64,000 nucleotides of DNA. It comes from Ditylenchus dipsaci (Eukaryota; Nematoda; Chromadorea; Rhabditida; Anguinidae). The notes under the pieces are model-generated. The model did not search any database, was not told where the DNA came from, and worked only from the letters and a program-made list of their open reading frames with translations. How positions within the stretch are numbered: the stretch's first letter is position 1; every line of letters starts with the position of its first letter. The DNA lies in assembly GCA_004194705.1 (NCBI GenBank), contig SADC01000918.1, forward strand, positions 124,001-188,000, written 5' to 3'. Positions 22,401 through 37,400 of this stretch are shown piece by piece. The position numbers and the translations under genes are program-made.

Positions 22401-25400
22401 AAGCAGAGGATGTGCAAAAGGTCTGTCCACTTTGATGCTTGGCTGGGTGACACTGTCGATTTTGATCTAAAAAATATGAAATTTTTAATCAAAAGTTGGC
22501 ATCGAAACTGTGTTCAGCACGCAATTCTGAGAAGAATAACTTGGTTCGTTACTTTTTTGGTTAAAATCAAAATTTTCAAGTTTCGGAGCTACTCTCTAGC
22601 TACTGTACTCACCCTACCTAATTCTGATGGTCACCTAACTGACCTGACTTTTTCAGATAGTCGAACCAATTTTAAAGCGGCCTATACGATGTCCAGGAGG
22701 CCAATCCAACATTCAGATTGCATATTTATTAACGGTGAAGTTTTTAGATAGATAACGTATTCGCTCTAATGGTCCGGCTTGTCGGGTTATTTTTTGGGTT
22801 ACCCATTTTCAGTGCAAATATGCTTTCTGGGGCAAATTTTATTTTTGCCCGATTTTTTTAAATTTCTTATCTTTTTTTTAAATTGTAATATCATCATGTT
22901 GCCCTGCGACTCCAGTTTCTAACAATATCGTTCATTTCAACATCGTTGCAAAACGTAGCAAAAAAGTAAAGTCAGCAAGCGAGTGAGAAAAATAATTTTT
23001 TTCTGTGCTTCATTTTGCAAAGATGTTGTAATAAATGATACCTCATTAAAAACTAGAGTCGCAGCCTACATGATGGTGTTATTACTTCTGAAAAAGTTGA
23101 TAACTCTTGAACTCTTTTAGTCTAATACTCGCAAATTTGAGACCCTAAAGTCAGCCCCCAAGCGTGCCGAATTATCGTGGATCGGACTTTAGTTTAAGCT
23201 TATATATGACCATGGTTTATACCAATACTCTGCATTACGCCTATTTTAAAGACTTTTACTTTCTTCGCTTAGCACGGCTCTTGACTGTAGACTTTTTTCT
23301 GATGCTGTCTAAAAATTTTTTAAGTGTACAGGGTGTTTCAAGAAATCCGCAGGATTTGAAATGGCTATAACTTTTTTTCTAGACCGTTTTTCGAATTTCT
23401 GTAAACGCCAATCGTTTTCTCTTGACGGGCATTTTTGTTTTTCGGAAAAATTTGTTTTCGAAAATTTTGACTTTTTTGCCTTGGTCCCCCCTATGGTCCA
23501 AAAAGATGACAAGATTGATTATTTTGGACCATAGGGGGACCAAGGCAAAAAAGTCAAAATTTTCGAAAACAAATTTTTCCGAAAAACAAAAATGCCCGTC
23601 AAGAGAAAACGATTGGCGTTTACAGAAATTCGAAAAACGGTCTAGAAAAAAGTTATGACCATTTCAAATCCTGCGGATTTCTTGAAACACCCTGTATAAT
23701 GTCAAATACATGATTTTCGCTTGATCCCATTCATCGACCCCCTTCTGTGGTTTGGAGTTGCTATTCAAGGGGCCAATCCCCAGACCAGGACCAAAACCAC
23801 AGTGGGAACCAAGTGAAAATCGTGTTTTTAACATTAAACACTAAAAAAATGATAGAACGAGCTGAGACGATCTGCATTTACAATTTTGAAAAACGGCTTA
23901 GAAAAAAAATTATGGCCTTCCAAAGCGTATCAAATTTCTTGAAAGACCTGTAGATACTAGTCATAAATAGACAACGCTTTCTTGGTTTTTTTGGTAAAAA
24001 TTTTAGTTTTCTTAAAAATTTCTAAAAAAAAATCTGATTTTTTTTCAAACTTATTACACGATCAGGTAGCCCTGCGATTCTAGTTTCCGACGACGTATAA
24101 TTTTTTCACATTTTCTTCAAAAAAATTTTAACCAAAATTTGAAAATTATGAAACAAGTCTAACCGATAATTTAGTTGATACTTTTCAATTGTGGCTTACA
24201 TTTTTCACAGATAAGGCAATAAGTGATATGTCAAAAAAATATATTTGCACCAAAAAAAGTATTGTCCGTAAAAAATATTGCATTAGCTCACCAAAATCTC
24301 ATTCTCAAGTCGTGAGATCTCCACTAAATGTGGTTTGTTATCATCGATTCTGGTGGCACTTTTGCTGCTGTAGACTTTATTGCCGCCTAGCCGGGTGTTC
24401 ACTTTCAGACAGCCTAAATTTGTATTTATTTTTCAAAGTGGGTCAAGTTTCAACGTGTATCCACCTTGATCAATTTGAGCGCCTAGGAAAGTGGCCAGTT
24501 CATCCTCTTCCTTGTTGCCCAAATAAAAAATGGTAGCTCTTTTAGCCTTAGTTCTCACTAGAAAGCTTATATCTGTGTTCATTAGGATTAGAGAGGCATC
24601 TTGAGCGTTCAGGGAGTACTCAACCACCGAGCTGAAATACGTGAGTAAATAATAAGGTAAATATATTGTTACAATTTCTGCGTTATAATTAGGATTGTTG
24701 GGTGTCCGAAAATTTCGATTCAAGTACCTTTTGGGATTTTGTGGTTGGTAAAAATCCCTTTCCTAGAGATTTTTACCGCGGCGGAAATCCCCTTTTTATC
24801 GGTCAAATAGGTTGTCTAACACCGATTTAACCGATTTTCGAGGGTATTTTCGCCGCGGTAAAAATCTCTAAAAGATGGATTTTCACCTACCACTTTGGAG
24901 TTCACCCGATCGGTCGGTTTATTTTTTTCAAGCCCTCCTGATCACAAGCCACCTGTAGCTCACCTCGTAACCTTTGCGGCTTGAGTATAGAATCCCCCCC
25001 ACGGGGACTGATCAGATCGAAGAGATAACATCATATTCGTGTTTCTCGACCCCGATTTCATGAGAAAGCGGCTGTTTTTTTGGTTCTGAGAAAAAAATTT
25101 TTTTTCGAACCACAGGGGGTATCATGGTTTTTTAGTCAAAATTTGAAAAATTTGAATTGGTGCCTTTTGAATTTTAGAGGGATTAAGGGCTGTATAGGGA
25201 GGGGAAGGGAATAAAAGGGGGCCACTAATGACTCAGTGCCCACTAACAAGAAGATGTTGAACATAGTTTTGAATACTGGAGCCTACCGCATAAATAAACT
25301 CTGGTATGCATGCTTTTTCATGCATCCAGAGTCACTTACGAGTGATTTGTGTCTAAGGTATGTGGGTGTGCGCATCTCAACTCCAAGCCCCCAAGCCCCC

Positions 25401-28400
25401 TGCCCCTTCGGGGCGCAGGGGGCTTGAGAGTTAGAGATGCGCGCACACACTTACCTTAGACATGATTCCGAGAAGTACTCTTGACCATAAAATGCATATA
25501 GAGTATCTTTTTGCCTCGGCCTAGTTGAAAAACATGGTGAGGCAGTCGAAGAATACAGATATTTAAATTTATAATGTTCTGCCATAAAAGTGGCCCCCTT
25601 TTATTCCCTTTCCCTCCCAATACAGCCCTCAATCCCTTTAAAATTCAAAAGGCGCCAATTCAAAATTTTCAAATTTTGACCAAAAAACCATGATACCCCC
25701 CTGTGGTTCGAAAAATTTTTTTTCTCAGAATTAAAAAAACCGCCGGCTTTCTCATGAAATCAGGGTCGAGAAACACGAATATGATGTTATCTCTTCGATC
25801 TGATCAGTCCCCGTGGGGGGGGGGGGGGGATTCTATACTGCAACCACCTTTTCAACAAACATTTAAAACTGTAAGTTTAAGACTGAATTTTTGGTAAAAA
25901 CTGTCTTAATCTTTACATTTTCTGCCGGACCCAAATTGATATACGGGTAGTATTGAATTTCGCCCGCTAATGTGAAATTTGCACTTGTCTTTGAATTTTT
26001 CTGTTAATTTTTGATAAATTTTACAAATTTTTTTATATTATGGTGTAGCCCATAACCGCAGCTTTCTAACAAGCAATCAAACACCATTCAATAAATTTAG
26101 AAATGTGGAAGTTTAGGAGTTTGAAAAAATAACATTAAAGGGCATGCCCGTGCGTTAAGGCGCGAACCAGCAGTTTTTTTTCGAATTTTTTCGAATCGTC
26201 CCGTTTTTCAATATAGATGACCTTATACTGCTTTTAAAAACTAGACAGAAAACTTAAAAAATCTGGAAAAAGAACGAATGTAAAAATTTACCGAGAAAGA
26301 AAAGAACTACTGGTTCGCGCTTTTTCTCCCCATCGGGTACGATCATGCCCCTTTAAAAGATAATAGTTCATTCAATTGTTTAAATCAGTACATTTCTAAA
26401 TTTATTTAATGGTGTTCGATAGCTTCTTAGAAAGCTTAGATTCTGGGCTAACGATAAAGCAAAAAAGTCAATAAATTAACAAAAAAAGTAAGAAAATGTT
26501 AGTTCAAAATTAGCGGAAATTTTAAGGTTATTTAAATGGATAGGGAGCGGATTGAATTGTTACCATGGCTCTGAAATTTTTTTAATGACATTCGGGTCAA
26601 AAAGTACATTTTGACCATTTTTAAAAGAAAAGGGTCGTTTTATCCAGTGCCTTTTGCCATGTTTAAGCAGAAAAAGATTTAATTGAAAATTTGAAAAATA
26701 AAAAAGATTTGGGGCTCCGAAAAAAAGGACAAATCTTTTCAACAGAGACAGATGGCAATATTACTTGCCTAAATATTTTCATTTGTATACTGGGCAGAAT
26801 TTTGGCCGTTTAAAAAATTGTAGATTTAAAATAGCGGGGAAATACCAGCATACCTTTCATTTTCATGTCCAAAAGTGGCTTCGACTATTCTATGCTCACA
26901 TAGTTTGCCAACAAAAGGACGTTTGCATTGACAACTGTAAGAGGTCCACTGGTCTATACACTGACCACCATTCTGGCAGGTATTTACACTGCATTGGGGT
27001 TGTCGCACACAGCCTGGCCAAACATCGATGGACCTTCTGCAATAGTGAGGGTTATATATAGTTGGTTAAATGTATGTAACTACTGTTTGTTGAGCATGTC
27101 CAGAGGTGCCTTGTTGAGGTGCACATCCTCAGACATCCAGCAAAATAGGTGTTGTCATCTCTGCGCCCGAACCTGGTCATGAACACCGATGTGTATTTCA
27201 TGGCACCTAATTGTCGGTTGGCCAGCACATAGCCTGTGCCATCATCTACCACCTCGATGGATGTTCCAGCCACCAGAGAGTTGGTCAGCTGGATAGTGTA
27301 CCTGAAAATGGGAATGTTGGTTTAGGGTTTAGAATTTTCGAATGTATTATTATATTAGTTGAAATGCAGTTGCTCTCCAGTATAAAGCCACTAGTATGTT
27401 TTGCAAAGAGTAAGGAAAAAAGGGTCCCTCCCGAATCCACGCCCTCTTATCGAAACTTTTCGCATATAGTTCTCTTCACACAGCGTGTCTAAACTTAATA
27501 TGTTGTCAAGTATGTAGTTGTGTTTTCAATTTTTCTTTTTCTATAAACTATGTTCATAGCAGGGTATTGATCTCAAATTAAAAAAAGGACATTTAGGTAA
27601 AAAAAGACATTTTTTGACCTTTTTGAAGGAAAAAAGTTCATTTCATACACTGTTTATTGCCATTTTGAAGCGAGATAAAGATGTTGACTAAAATTTCAGA
27701 AATAAAAAAGATTTGGATTGTTGAAACAAGAACAACCATTAAGAAGGGCAGATCAAACGCCTGGTTTATAGCCAAACTAGAAAAAATTTGATATAAAAAA
27801 TTAGATTCATGAATTATCGCCTTGTCTCGATACAAAACTAATAATTTCAGACTGAATTTGAACTCGGGTAGTGTTTAATTTTGTCCCCTATTTCGCTGAA
27901 AAATGCCCCATTATTTAAACTGAATGTTTTTCGTAATTTTTACGTTTATTTTCTGAAATTTTTAAACTTTCGTGTAGCTCAAGATCTCAGTATTCTATCG
28001 AGCTATCAAACTCTACTGAATTATTTTAAAAATTTAGAAATTAAGGGGTTTGGAACAATTAGAGAAAAACAAAAGTTACTTCATTCAAACCCCTAAATCT
28101 CTACATTTCCGTAATTATCAAATAGGTTTAGATAACTCGTTAGAAAGCTGAGATCCAGTGCTACATGATATTTTTAATAAATTGGAAATGAACGCAGAAA
28201 TTAAGAAAAACAATTAAATTTCAGATTATGGGGCATTTTTCAGGGAGCAAAATAAAATACCATCCTTTGAACTCGAGTCTACTCTCCGTCATCTGAGCTG
28301 TCAACTAAATGTACATTTCACTTTCCCCTTTGTTTGTATTCATCATCTAACACACTTGCTAAATGTCTTCTGAAGGATGCGCAATATTCAAATGACAACA

Positions 28401-31400
28401 TTTTTGGCAATACACAGACCTGTAGGGATAATATTTAGTAGTCATCATGTGCCTGGGTGGCGCAGTGGTTAGCGCGTCAGTCTCATAATCTGAAGGTCGA
28501 GGGTTCGAAACCCTCTCCGGGCATCATACTTTTTAGCTTTATTTTTCGTTACTTGGGGTTAGGCAAATGTCCGGCACATTTTCCGCTAAACAATAAATAT
28601 AACTTCTTTTTATACACTGGTAAAAAGAGCAAATGGTCACTATAAAAAGGATAGAAAAAAAACTCCGCCTGTTGCCAAAATTCACCAAACCTTATGACTA
28701 TTTTGGGAGCCCGGGGTTGAAGTTAGAGGTTTTCACTATGCAAAATACTTCAACTCCTACTGTAACCGTGACTTTCTCGGATTGGAATTGAAGTATTTGT
28801 TATTTACTAACACTCTTTTAGCTTTTTGATCATGGTATTTTGCCTAAACCATAATCAGGTACAAGTTCTTAGTAAAAATGTATAAGGTCTACGTTCGATC
28901 AGTGCTAGATTTCTCCTCCCCGGTTTATAATCCATACCTAATTAGGCACTTGTTCACTTAGGGTGGCGCATTTTATAATATCGTCTAAATCATGTTTAAA
29001 CGACTCCTAAGTGATATTTATATGCTTCAAACGGTCAAAAATTGTTTTCCAAAGTTTTCTTAAATAAAAAAACGGATTTCTAGAAAAAAAAATTAGACCA
29101 AAATTTGACTAAAAACTTAACATGCCTTGGTCCCCAAGGCAAAAAGTCTGATTTTAGTCAAAAAAAATTTTTTCGAAAAATCGGTTTTAACGAAAGAAAG
29201 TATTAGAAAACAAATTTTTCATCGTTTAAAGCATATAAAATTACTTAGGAGCCGTTAAAACATAATTTGAAAAAAGTTAAAAAATGCGCCCCCCTAAGTG
29301 AACAAGTACCAGTATTTCCAATAATGACAGTGACAGTGACAGTGACACTGACATCACTGACATGTCATTGTAAGTGTCACTGTCATTGTGACAAGTGTCA
29401 CTGTCACTATCACAATGACAGTGACACTTACAATGACATGTCAGTGATGTCAGTGTCACTGTCAGTGTCACTGTCACTGTCATTATTGGAAACACTGCAA
29501 GTACCCCTAATTAAAGATATAAAAGCAATTGAAAAAGTCAAACGCTTTTTCACAAAAATGGCATATGCGAGGTGTTTTAAGGTGAGCTGTGAAAACACGC
29601 CAAGCCACATAAGTATCGCTCTTTATATGTATAAAGAGCGATTACTCAAGCTCAACTTACAAACTCCCGAATTACGAAGATTGAAAACCGATCTTATTTT
29701 ACTTTACAAAATTCTAAATGGACATATTAAAACCTCGAAAAACTTCCAATGGGTCAACTCAAATTATCATCTGAGAAAGCCCAATAAAATGAAAGTCTCC
29801 CATACTAAAATATAGTACGATATAACTCATTTTTTCAAAGGATGGCAAGGAATTACAACAAGTTGCCCTCTGATCTATTCAATATCACTAAACTGAGCTA
29901 TTTCAAAACTACATTGTAAAATACTGATCTGTCTAAATTTCTCAAGTTATAAGTCTCTCTCATCCTCGCTGCTTAAAGGGCCTGACCTCTTCCTACTCGG
30001 TGGTCCCCCGCCAATTCAAAAATTTTCCCTCGATCATTGGACTTCTGTACGGATTTTTTCGCCACGTTTCTAACAAAACTAGGCCTGAAATCAAATTTTA
30101 GGCTTAGTTTTGTTAGAAACCTAGCGGAAAAATCCGTACAGAAGTCCAATGATCAAGGAAAATTTTTGAATTGGCGGGGACCACCGAGTAGGAAGAGGTC
30201 AGGCCCTTTAAAGAATGTTAAACTGTTCATTGTCTTCACAATTATTGTTTGTATGGTCGCGTCATTTTTGGCGTAAATAAATAAATAAATCAAGCCTAGT
30301 CAGGTCTGGACATAAGGTAGGTCCGGCGTGCAATTTTTTGCGCCATACCGAGCCAGCTCGTGCAGACCTCTGCTCAAGACTTATCCTGTCTTATGCGAAG
30401 CCGAATTTCGTTTGATCACGTTGATTTCCCCCTTTCCTTACCAGTTATCATCATTTAGGTCCAGAGCCAGTAAATCAGTGATTTTCACATCTTCTCCTAG
30501 TGTCAATGACAGTCTGCCCTGTCTAAAACCATCTATTATACAGATCTCCAAAATTATAAAAAAAAGTTACTTCAGTCCAATTGCGAATTGCAACCTATCT
30601 AATATATCCTGACCATTCACAATATTCACATTAGGCAAGGTGGTCCGAAAGGAGAATTTCAGAGAATACTCCTGTCCCTCCACTCCATTACTCTGTTGCA
30701 GGAATACGGAGGTATTGGTGAAGGTAGCCACACTGTTCTGCTCACATTTCTCTCCAATTGTGCCTTTAGCACAACTGCAGAATGGGGTGTCCCGTGAGGG
30801 GTTCTCCTCAGCTGGCATTCTTGAGGTGGAGTGCAGTTCACAGAGGTACAGGTCTGAAAGAAAATTAAAAATAGTTATGGATCCTGGAATATGGATGACG
30901 TATGACTTACAGTTAGTTGCAGATCACACAGTGGACCAGTGAATTGTGGAGAACATAGGCACACCGGCTGTTTGTCCAGTGTCAGGCATTTGACTGCATT
31001 CACACATTCTTTGCAACTGGATATGCTCTGAAATTGAAAATTGGTTAGAGAGACAGTAGAATTTTTTTGTTAGGTGCTCAGCTTGGTGCACAAGAGTTAT
31101 TCAGTGCAGTTATCTCTCAATGATGACACCACCTTTTAAAGTACAACACCCCTGAGCTAGTCAAATTTCAAGCCACTTTTGCACCTTTAGCCGAACTTGA
31201 TTCGTCAGACTAGTCCAAAAAATGACGAAAATTTCGATTTAAACTGTTTTTGTTCTGAAAAAGTTGAAACTTTTGCCAATAATTTGGTTGAAGGGGCTGA
31301 AGAAAGTTTACTGGCAAGAAGTTTAAGTTTTTCAGAACATAAATCATTTAAATCGGAATGTTGTATCTTGTGGCTGGAACATCGATTTCAACAAAGGATC

Positions 31401-34400
31401 ACAAAAATATTCGGGTCGTAGCCTTTAGGCCCCTTTTTCCATTTGCGGAAAAAAAGGGCCAAACGACTTACGTAAGTCGTTTGGCCCCTTTTTCCACTTT
31501 TTTAAATACGCGCCTTTTATTTATTTTTGTTGTTTTTGTGCTTTTCATAATCTTGCCTCCAGGTAAATTTTCCCGCGGTGTATACTCCTTCTGGTAAATT
31601 TCCCTACGGTGAATTCTCCTTCTGGCCGCTAAATTCCTCAGCAAAGATTTTCAAATTAATCTTTTTTTCTTGTGAAAACTCTTATCACTTAAGATGTTTT
31701 GCTATAATCTAGCACCCGTATTATTGGATGATTTATGCACCAACCCAACCAAATGGTCGTCCATTTGGTGAAAAAAATTTTTCATGTGTTTGGGTTTCCG
31801 AAATCTGTTTTTTGCAGTAATTTGAGCATTCTAAAAAAGTTTCACAATAGTGAAATGCCATTTTCTAGGGTAATTTTGAGTTTTGGTATTATAGCTAAAA
31901 TGACAGTTTGGAACTTACAGGTTATATTCATATTATCGAAATAAGTGAACGTAATAGCTTTTCAAAGCCGAAAAATAAGAGAGAGAGAAAAATTGACCCA
32001 CGTGGACATCCATATCCACCAATTGTAAGAGTATATGGACCCGGACTTAGTAGACCCACCAGTTAACTTCCTCATTTAGACCTATCTGCCTAGGTATCCA
32101 CTTACTAGATGCATCCATTCTTTTCCAGGTATCTTCATCCACCTAAACCATTTGAGCATTGGGTAACACTGCGTGGCTACTACTACCGAGGCATTTCCAC
32201 CAGAGTATCGTTACCTAGGTAGAACAACCTGAGCACCACCTGGTTACTCTTCGGGATACGTGATTAATGCAGAACCGGGGCTCCTGCAAGTCAAATTGCT
32301 GTTTTAGCATTATCAAACCGTGTTGGGGACACGAGTATGGATAAGGTAGAATGACTTTTAGTTTGTTTCAGCTAAATCCAAAATTTTGGATTTTAGAGAT
32401 GGATACCCATTTGGAGGAGGTACCAGGTGGTTCCCTATCCACCGTGAGGCTTAGTAGTCTTATAAAAATTAGTTTATGACGGTTATTCAAGAAAATAATA
32501 ATAAAAACAACAAACTGCAAAAAACAATAAAACTACAAAAGGCGCGTATTTAAAAAAGTGGAAAAAAGGGGCCAAACGACTTACGTAAGTCGTTTGGCCC
32601 TTTTTCCACAAATGGAAAAAAGGGGCCTAACGCCCCTACGCCAAATATTCATGCCCATTGAAAGGTAGTCAAATTTGAGGGGGTGGTATTATATCAAGAA
32701 GGACTTTATAAAAGTTGTTTAAAAGAAGGGACTGAAAGACTGCACTTAGTTACGGTCCACACTCGATTTAATGTTACCCCAAAACCCGCGCCTCCCGATT
32801 TAGTGTAGCCTTTTTTTCAATAAGGATGAACTAAATGGAGAGGTGCGGGTATTTTCGGCAAAACCGTTGTCATTCACAAAAACTATTGGCGATCTAGATT
32901 TGACTAACCAAAGACAACAGGCGAAAAGCTTCAAAATCTAAGTTAAAAAAGTGTAGTACTCTATGCAGGAACGAACTTGTTGGGGTTACACTAAAAAGAG
33001 AGTGGACTGTACCCCTCATTGTTTACAAATTTGTTTGCAAGTGGAAATTAAGTGAATTCGACAATTAAGGACCTGAATTCAGCCTTTCATTTTCATATAA
33101 AAGATCGATATTCTGAGATATGACTTTGGAGTATAAGCCGTTACTGTCTGAATTAGGTAACGTATTTCCTGTGATTAACGCACCGAAGCGTTGATTTTTC
33201 GATGGAATTCTAGGTGGAGGGCGTTAATTAGAGACATTTTGAGATTTGTGGGTGTTCAACCAAATCCAAATTCGGAAATCGGTAGAGGGAATTGAGAAAA
33301 CGAAAAAATGCTCGAAAAAAATTGTCTGCTTCCAGATACAAACCATCAAAGTCGAGTGGGCATGTGCTACACGGGGGGGGGGGGGTGGAGTTTGATTGGC
33401 GTTAATTACAGGAAATACAGTACATAGAGGTAGAACTACAAATTTCGGAGGCCTTTTTGTCTGCTAGATATTCGCAAAAACCGTAATAAAATATGAGATT
33501 TTCTATTAGAACAGCATCCACCACACCAATATAAAATACCGAATTTGGCTAATGAGAGTCAAAAATGGGTCAAAAAACAGCACCGAAGGGAGGAGGCGCT
33601 AATTAGGGAAAATACGGTAGATTTCCATCAAATTTGTCACTCCATATTTTACAAGTTAAAAAAAGCGACATTGATTAGTTAGAAAAGTTAGTTACCACAT
33701 GGTTAAGAACAGCTGAATCGGGCTGGCTAAAAGATGGTTGTGGATCCAAAGTGGTGGGCAGTGGAAAAGTTGAATCTATTAGCGAGAGTGATGGAGACAA
33801 GTGGCTAATTAGATTAGTAGTGGGAGAGGTAGTGGTAGAAGAAGTGTGGTCTAGAGCTGATACCCTGTAGCTGGTATAGCATTCCGCCCCTCCACCAACA
33901 GATTGACGACACAGCTGTCCTGGAGCACAATTACATTCCACTTCGCAGTGCTTGCCCACAAATCCATCCAAGCATGAGCATTCCATACGGGAATCTGGAA
34001 AATAATTTATAATTGATCAGGCAGGATGTTACACGTATCAGGCTTTTGCAGTTTCTACCACAATCCAAAAATATACCTTTGCCCATTGCACAAGTTCCTC
34101 CATTGACACAAGGATTGTTTTCACAGTTATCTTGCTTAGCAGCCAGCTCACACCTTACACCAGAGACATTAGGCGGACAATGGCACCCGAATGCTAACCC
34201 ATCCTTGGATGACTGGCCAGGAGATTGTGCGTAGCAACTACCTAAAAAAATTATATTACTCGATTTCTTACTGTAAGGGGTGTACTGATTTCGCACCTTT
34301 TGTTTTGGTTAAAGATTCTTTGTGAACTAATTTTGAAAACCTGTGATTGACTGGTAAACAAAAATGCATTTTTAGGGCTAAAATTTTGTATACCGTCAAC

Positions 34401-37400
34401 CCTCGATTTAACGTCACCCCCGGGGACCGGCCCTAAGGTGACGTTAAATCGAGGGTGACTCTAAATCGAGGGTTCACTTTGAATAAATTTCAGTCAAAGC
34501 CAACCAAATTGGTCCATTTTTGGGTGACGTTAAATCGAGGGTTAACTGTACCCCCAGCAGTCAATTAAACAACAGGGTGGACCAAGGCACATATATATCA
34601 CATTTTTTCGAAAACTTTCATATCGTATCCTAACCATCTCAAATCTTTTCAAACCTCTAATCAAACTTCCCTGTATCACCCAAATCACTCCGAAAACATA
34701 TCAAACCATCCCAAATAGACTATTTCGTGTTTTAAGACATTTTACACGTTTCGCGAATATATCACTCCTGATGAATTCGCGAAACGTTTCAGACGTTAGT
34801 TTAGATGGTTAGAACACGAAATTTTCGGAAAAAATGTAAAGTATATTCTTTGGTCCCCCTGTTGTATAATTGACACTGGGGGTATAGGACACTTGAGAGC
34901 TGGGTGTATACGAAGTTTGTACTTAGCAAATAATTTATATTTGTATTTAGTGAATAATGTTTAATAACAAACATTTAGCTTCATCCGCTTGTGGTTTGGG
35001 CCTTGTCTGTCCAGAAGCCGTCTACAGGCCAGGACCCGAACCACATGTTTTCCATTTTGAGTGGATTTCAAGTCTGATTCTGGGATACGATCGAAAAAAA
35101 TGTAGCCAAAACAAAAAATGCAAAAAATTGGCCCACTCGGGACGGTGAAAAATTGAGTCCCACCACAGAAAAACAACTATAACGAAAAAGCTACCTCCAT
35201 TTTTGCAAAAGTCATTCGGACAAGGCATTTCCACCTCAGCACCCACAGTCAGAATGTCCAATGAGGAGGGAGTAGAGGGAATGGGAATATCCAGACGTAA
35301 CTGGTCACACCACTTGCCTTGGAACCGTGGACTAGAGCAATTACAGGCTGTGGAGTTAACGATGTCATCCCACACACATTGAGCTCCATTCAGGCATGGT
35401 CTTCTGCAAAAACAATATATAGACTCGGTAAGTGAGAAGGATAAATTCACCCGTCAACACGACACTCATTTACAGATATTTCACACAGATGGCCAATGAA
35501 TGTGGATGGACAGATGCAAAAGGTTTTGTTGGCGTTGGAAATACACTGGCCACCGTTAAGACAATTGTCGGATTGTAGGCACAGGTCAATAGGGACGTCA
35601 CACTTCTCACCCTGAAAATAGGATTGAAGTTAGTTTGGACAGGATATTTTTAGGTAGAGTCAACTACTGCTAATCCGATAATCCAATTTCTTCGGGCTTT
35701 ATTGATAATACCTACGAAACACGGGTCAAACCTGTTGAATCTACAATGGCCCAGTAACTTACAAAATATTCGATTTTGGAGTTTCAAGAGAAGTGATTGG
35801 TCAGAATGTAAAACAGATTAGCAAAGGCTGACTACATCTAACAAAACTTAATTTGACCTACAGTCATTCCCTGTCTACACAAGCACTCCGGCGCACCTCC
35901 ATCCGAGTTGATAACCAGTTGGTGGAAAGCATCGCAAGAGATTTTAGGTGTCACATCATTCTGCAAATATTTAGTTAATTTAGCTGCCCAACCACTGAAT
36001 ACAATCCACCTACCTCACAGTTTTTGCCAGTATAGTTGGCAAAACAGTGACATACGAAGGAGCCAGGCAGTTCTTGACATGCTCCTCTCCCGCGACAAGG
36101 ATTCTGGTAGCAGAAACCTACGGACTGCTCACAGATTTCTCCTGGATAATATAGTTCGGTAGATTTAAAGGACCATACTTGTTGATGCAAATGAGAATTT
36201 GACAAATTCAAATTCGCGCGGACAGTTCTCTTTGGTCTCGCACTCTACTCTTTGGAGTTACTTCGAGCGACTCAAAAAAGTACAGTGAGAGACGAAAGAG
36301 AAGTGTCCCGCGCGAATTTGAATTTGTCAAATTCTCATTTGAATCAACAAGTATGGTCCTTTAAGAAAGAGAAATGGTCAAAAAAACTTACCTCCAAATC
36401 CAGCTGGACAATCACAGCGGAAACCTCCGACTAGATTATGGCACAGACCCCCATTTCTACAAGCAGGTTGAGAAGCGGTTTGGAGGGAGCACTCGTCAAT
36501 GTCTTCCTCGCACAGTTTGCCTTGCAACCCTTGAGCACATTCACAGAAGAAGTCATTCTGAAAATAAGAAGTCTGAAACTAGGGTTTGGTATAAATTTTA
36601 AAACAAACTTACTTTAGAAGGTCTACAAGTAGCATTATTGGCACATAGATTTCTGAGGGCACACAAGTCATCCTCGCATTGGAACTGGCTGTGTTGAGAT
36701 CATATAGGCAACTAAAGTGGGCGACTTTGAATCATCGGTAAATTTATGAATCGATTTTTGGTTGACACGAACATTTTTGAGAGAGGGTGCATGTTACGTA
36801 GGATTTTGACCATTATTGTTTTCATGTCTCGTCCGTAATTTTAGGAGTAATGTCTTATCTGTAAATGCGTTCCTTGGCTAACTTTTTTCGCAGAATCCAA
36901 CAATGTTATCAGAATTGAGGTTTTTTTGAAAAACATCTGAGAATCACAAAACTAGCTAAATACCGTAAATCCTCTAATATAAGAACCCCCCCCCCTGTGA
37001 TTCAAAATCATGTTCTTGGCATTGTATTTTCTACCCGCTTTTTGAAGAATTCTCTTATGCAAGTTACCAGTGGTAACTTACCACTCATCTTGTAGCTAGT
37101 GAGATGAGCTACAAAATAGGTGGTAATTTGCCGGAGTATTTGCATTTTACGGTATTTGCATTGTATTTCTCCCACACACCCCTTTAAAATTCGAAATTGA
37201 GTCCGTGGCTTGAGTTTTTAGACTCATTTTTTTTCAGACACATTCTCTGAATTGTTTGCGGCGGTTTCTTGATGTGGGTTTGGATCGAGAATCTGATTGC
37301 TGGTTGGACTCGAAATTTTTGATAACTATGCTTTTTAGTTATTGTCAAATTTTCACCGAAGAAGAATTTATTTTCAGCCATCTAAGTGGGGCAGGAATAT

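Larger units (their letters stand above)
28877..29920 (+). mobile_element. LINE (CR1/Jockey-type) reverse-transcriptase C-terminal relic
   Basis: 28877-28944 encodes [20 protein letters not shown]. After a 569-bp interruption, 29514 onward gives [15 protein letters not shown], then [20 protein letters not shown] and ILLYKILNG, the usual end of CR1/Jockey-like ORF2 proteins. A final [19 protein letters not shown] part lies near 29830-29880 in another frame. The 5' part, including the catalytic RT core, is absent. Confidence 0.8.

Noticed and set aside
29267..29500. Open frames rich in His/Cys/Lys or Ser/Leu
   Set aside because: They arise from GTCACT/AGTGAC repeats of a MITE. Only the downstream LINE part is real protein ancestry.
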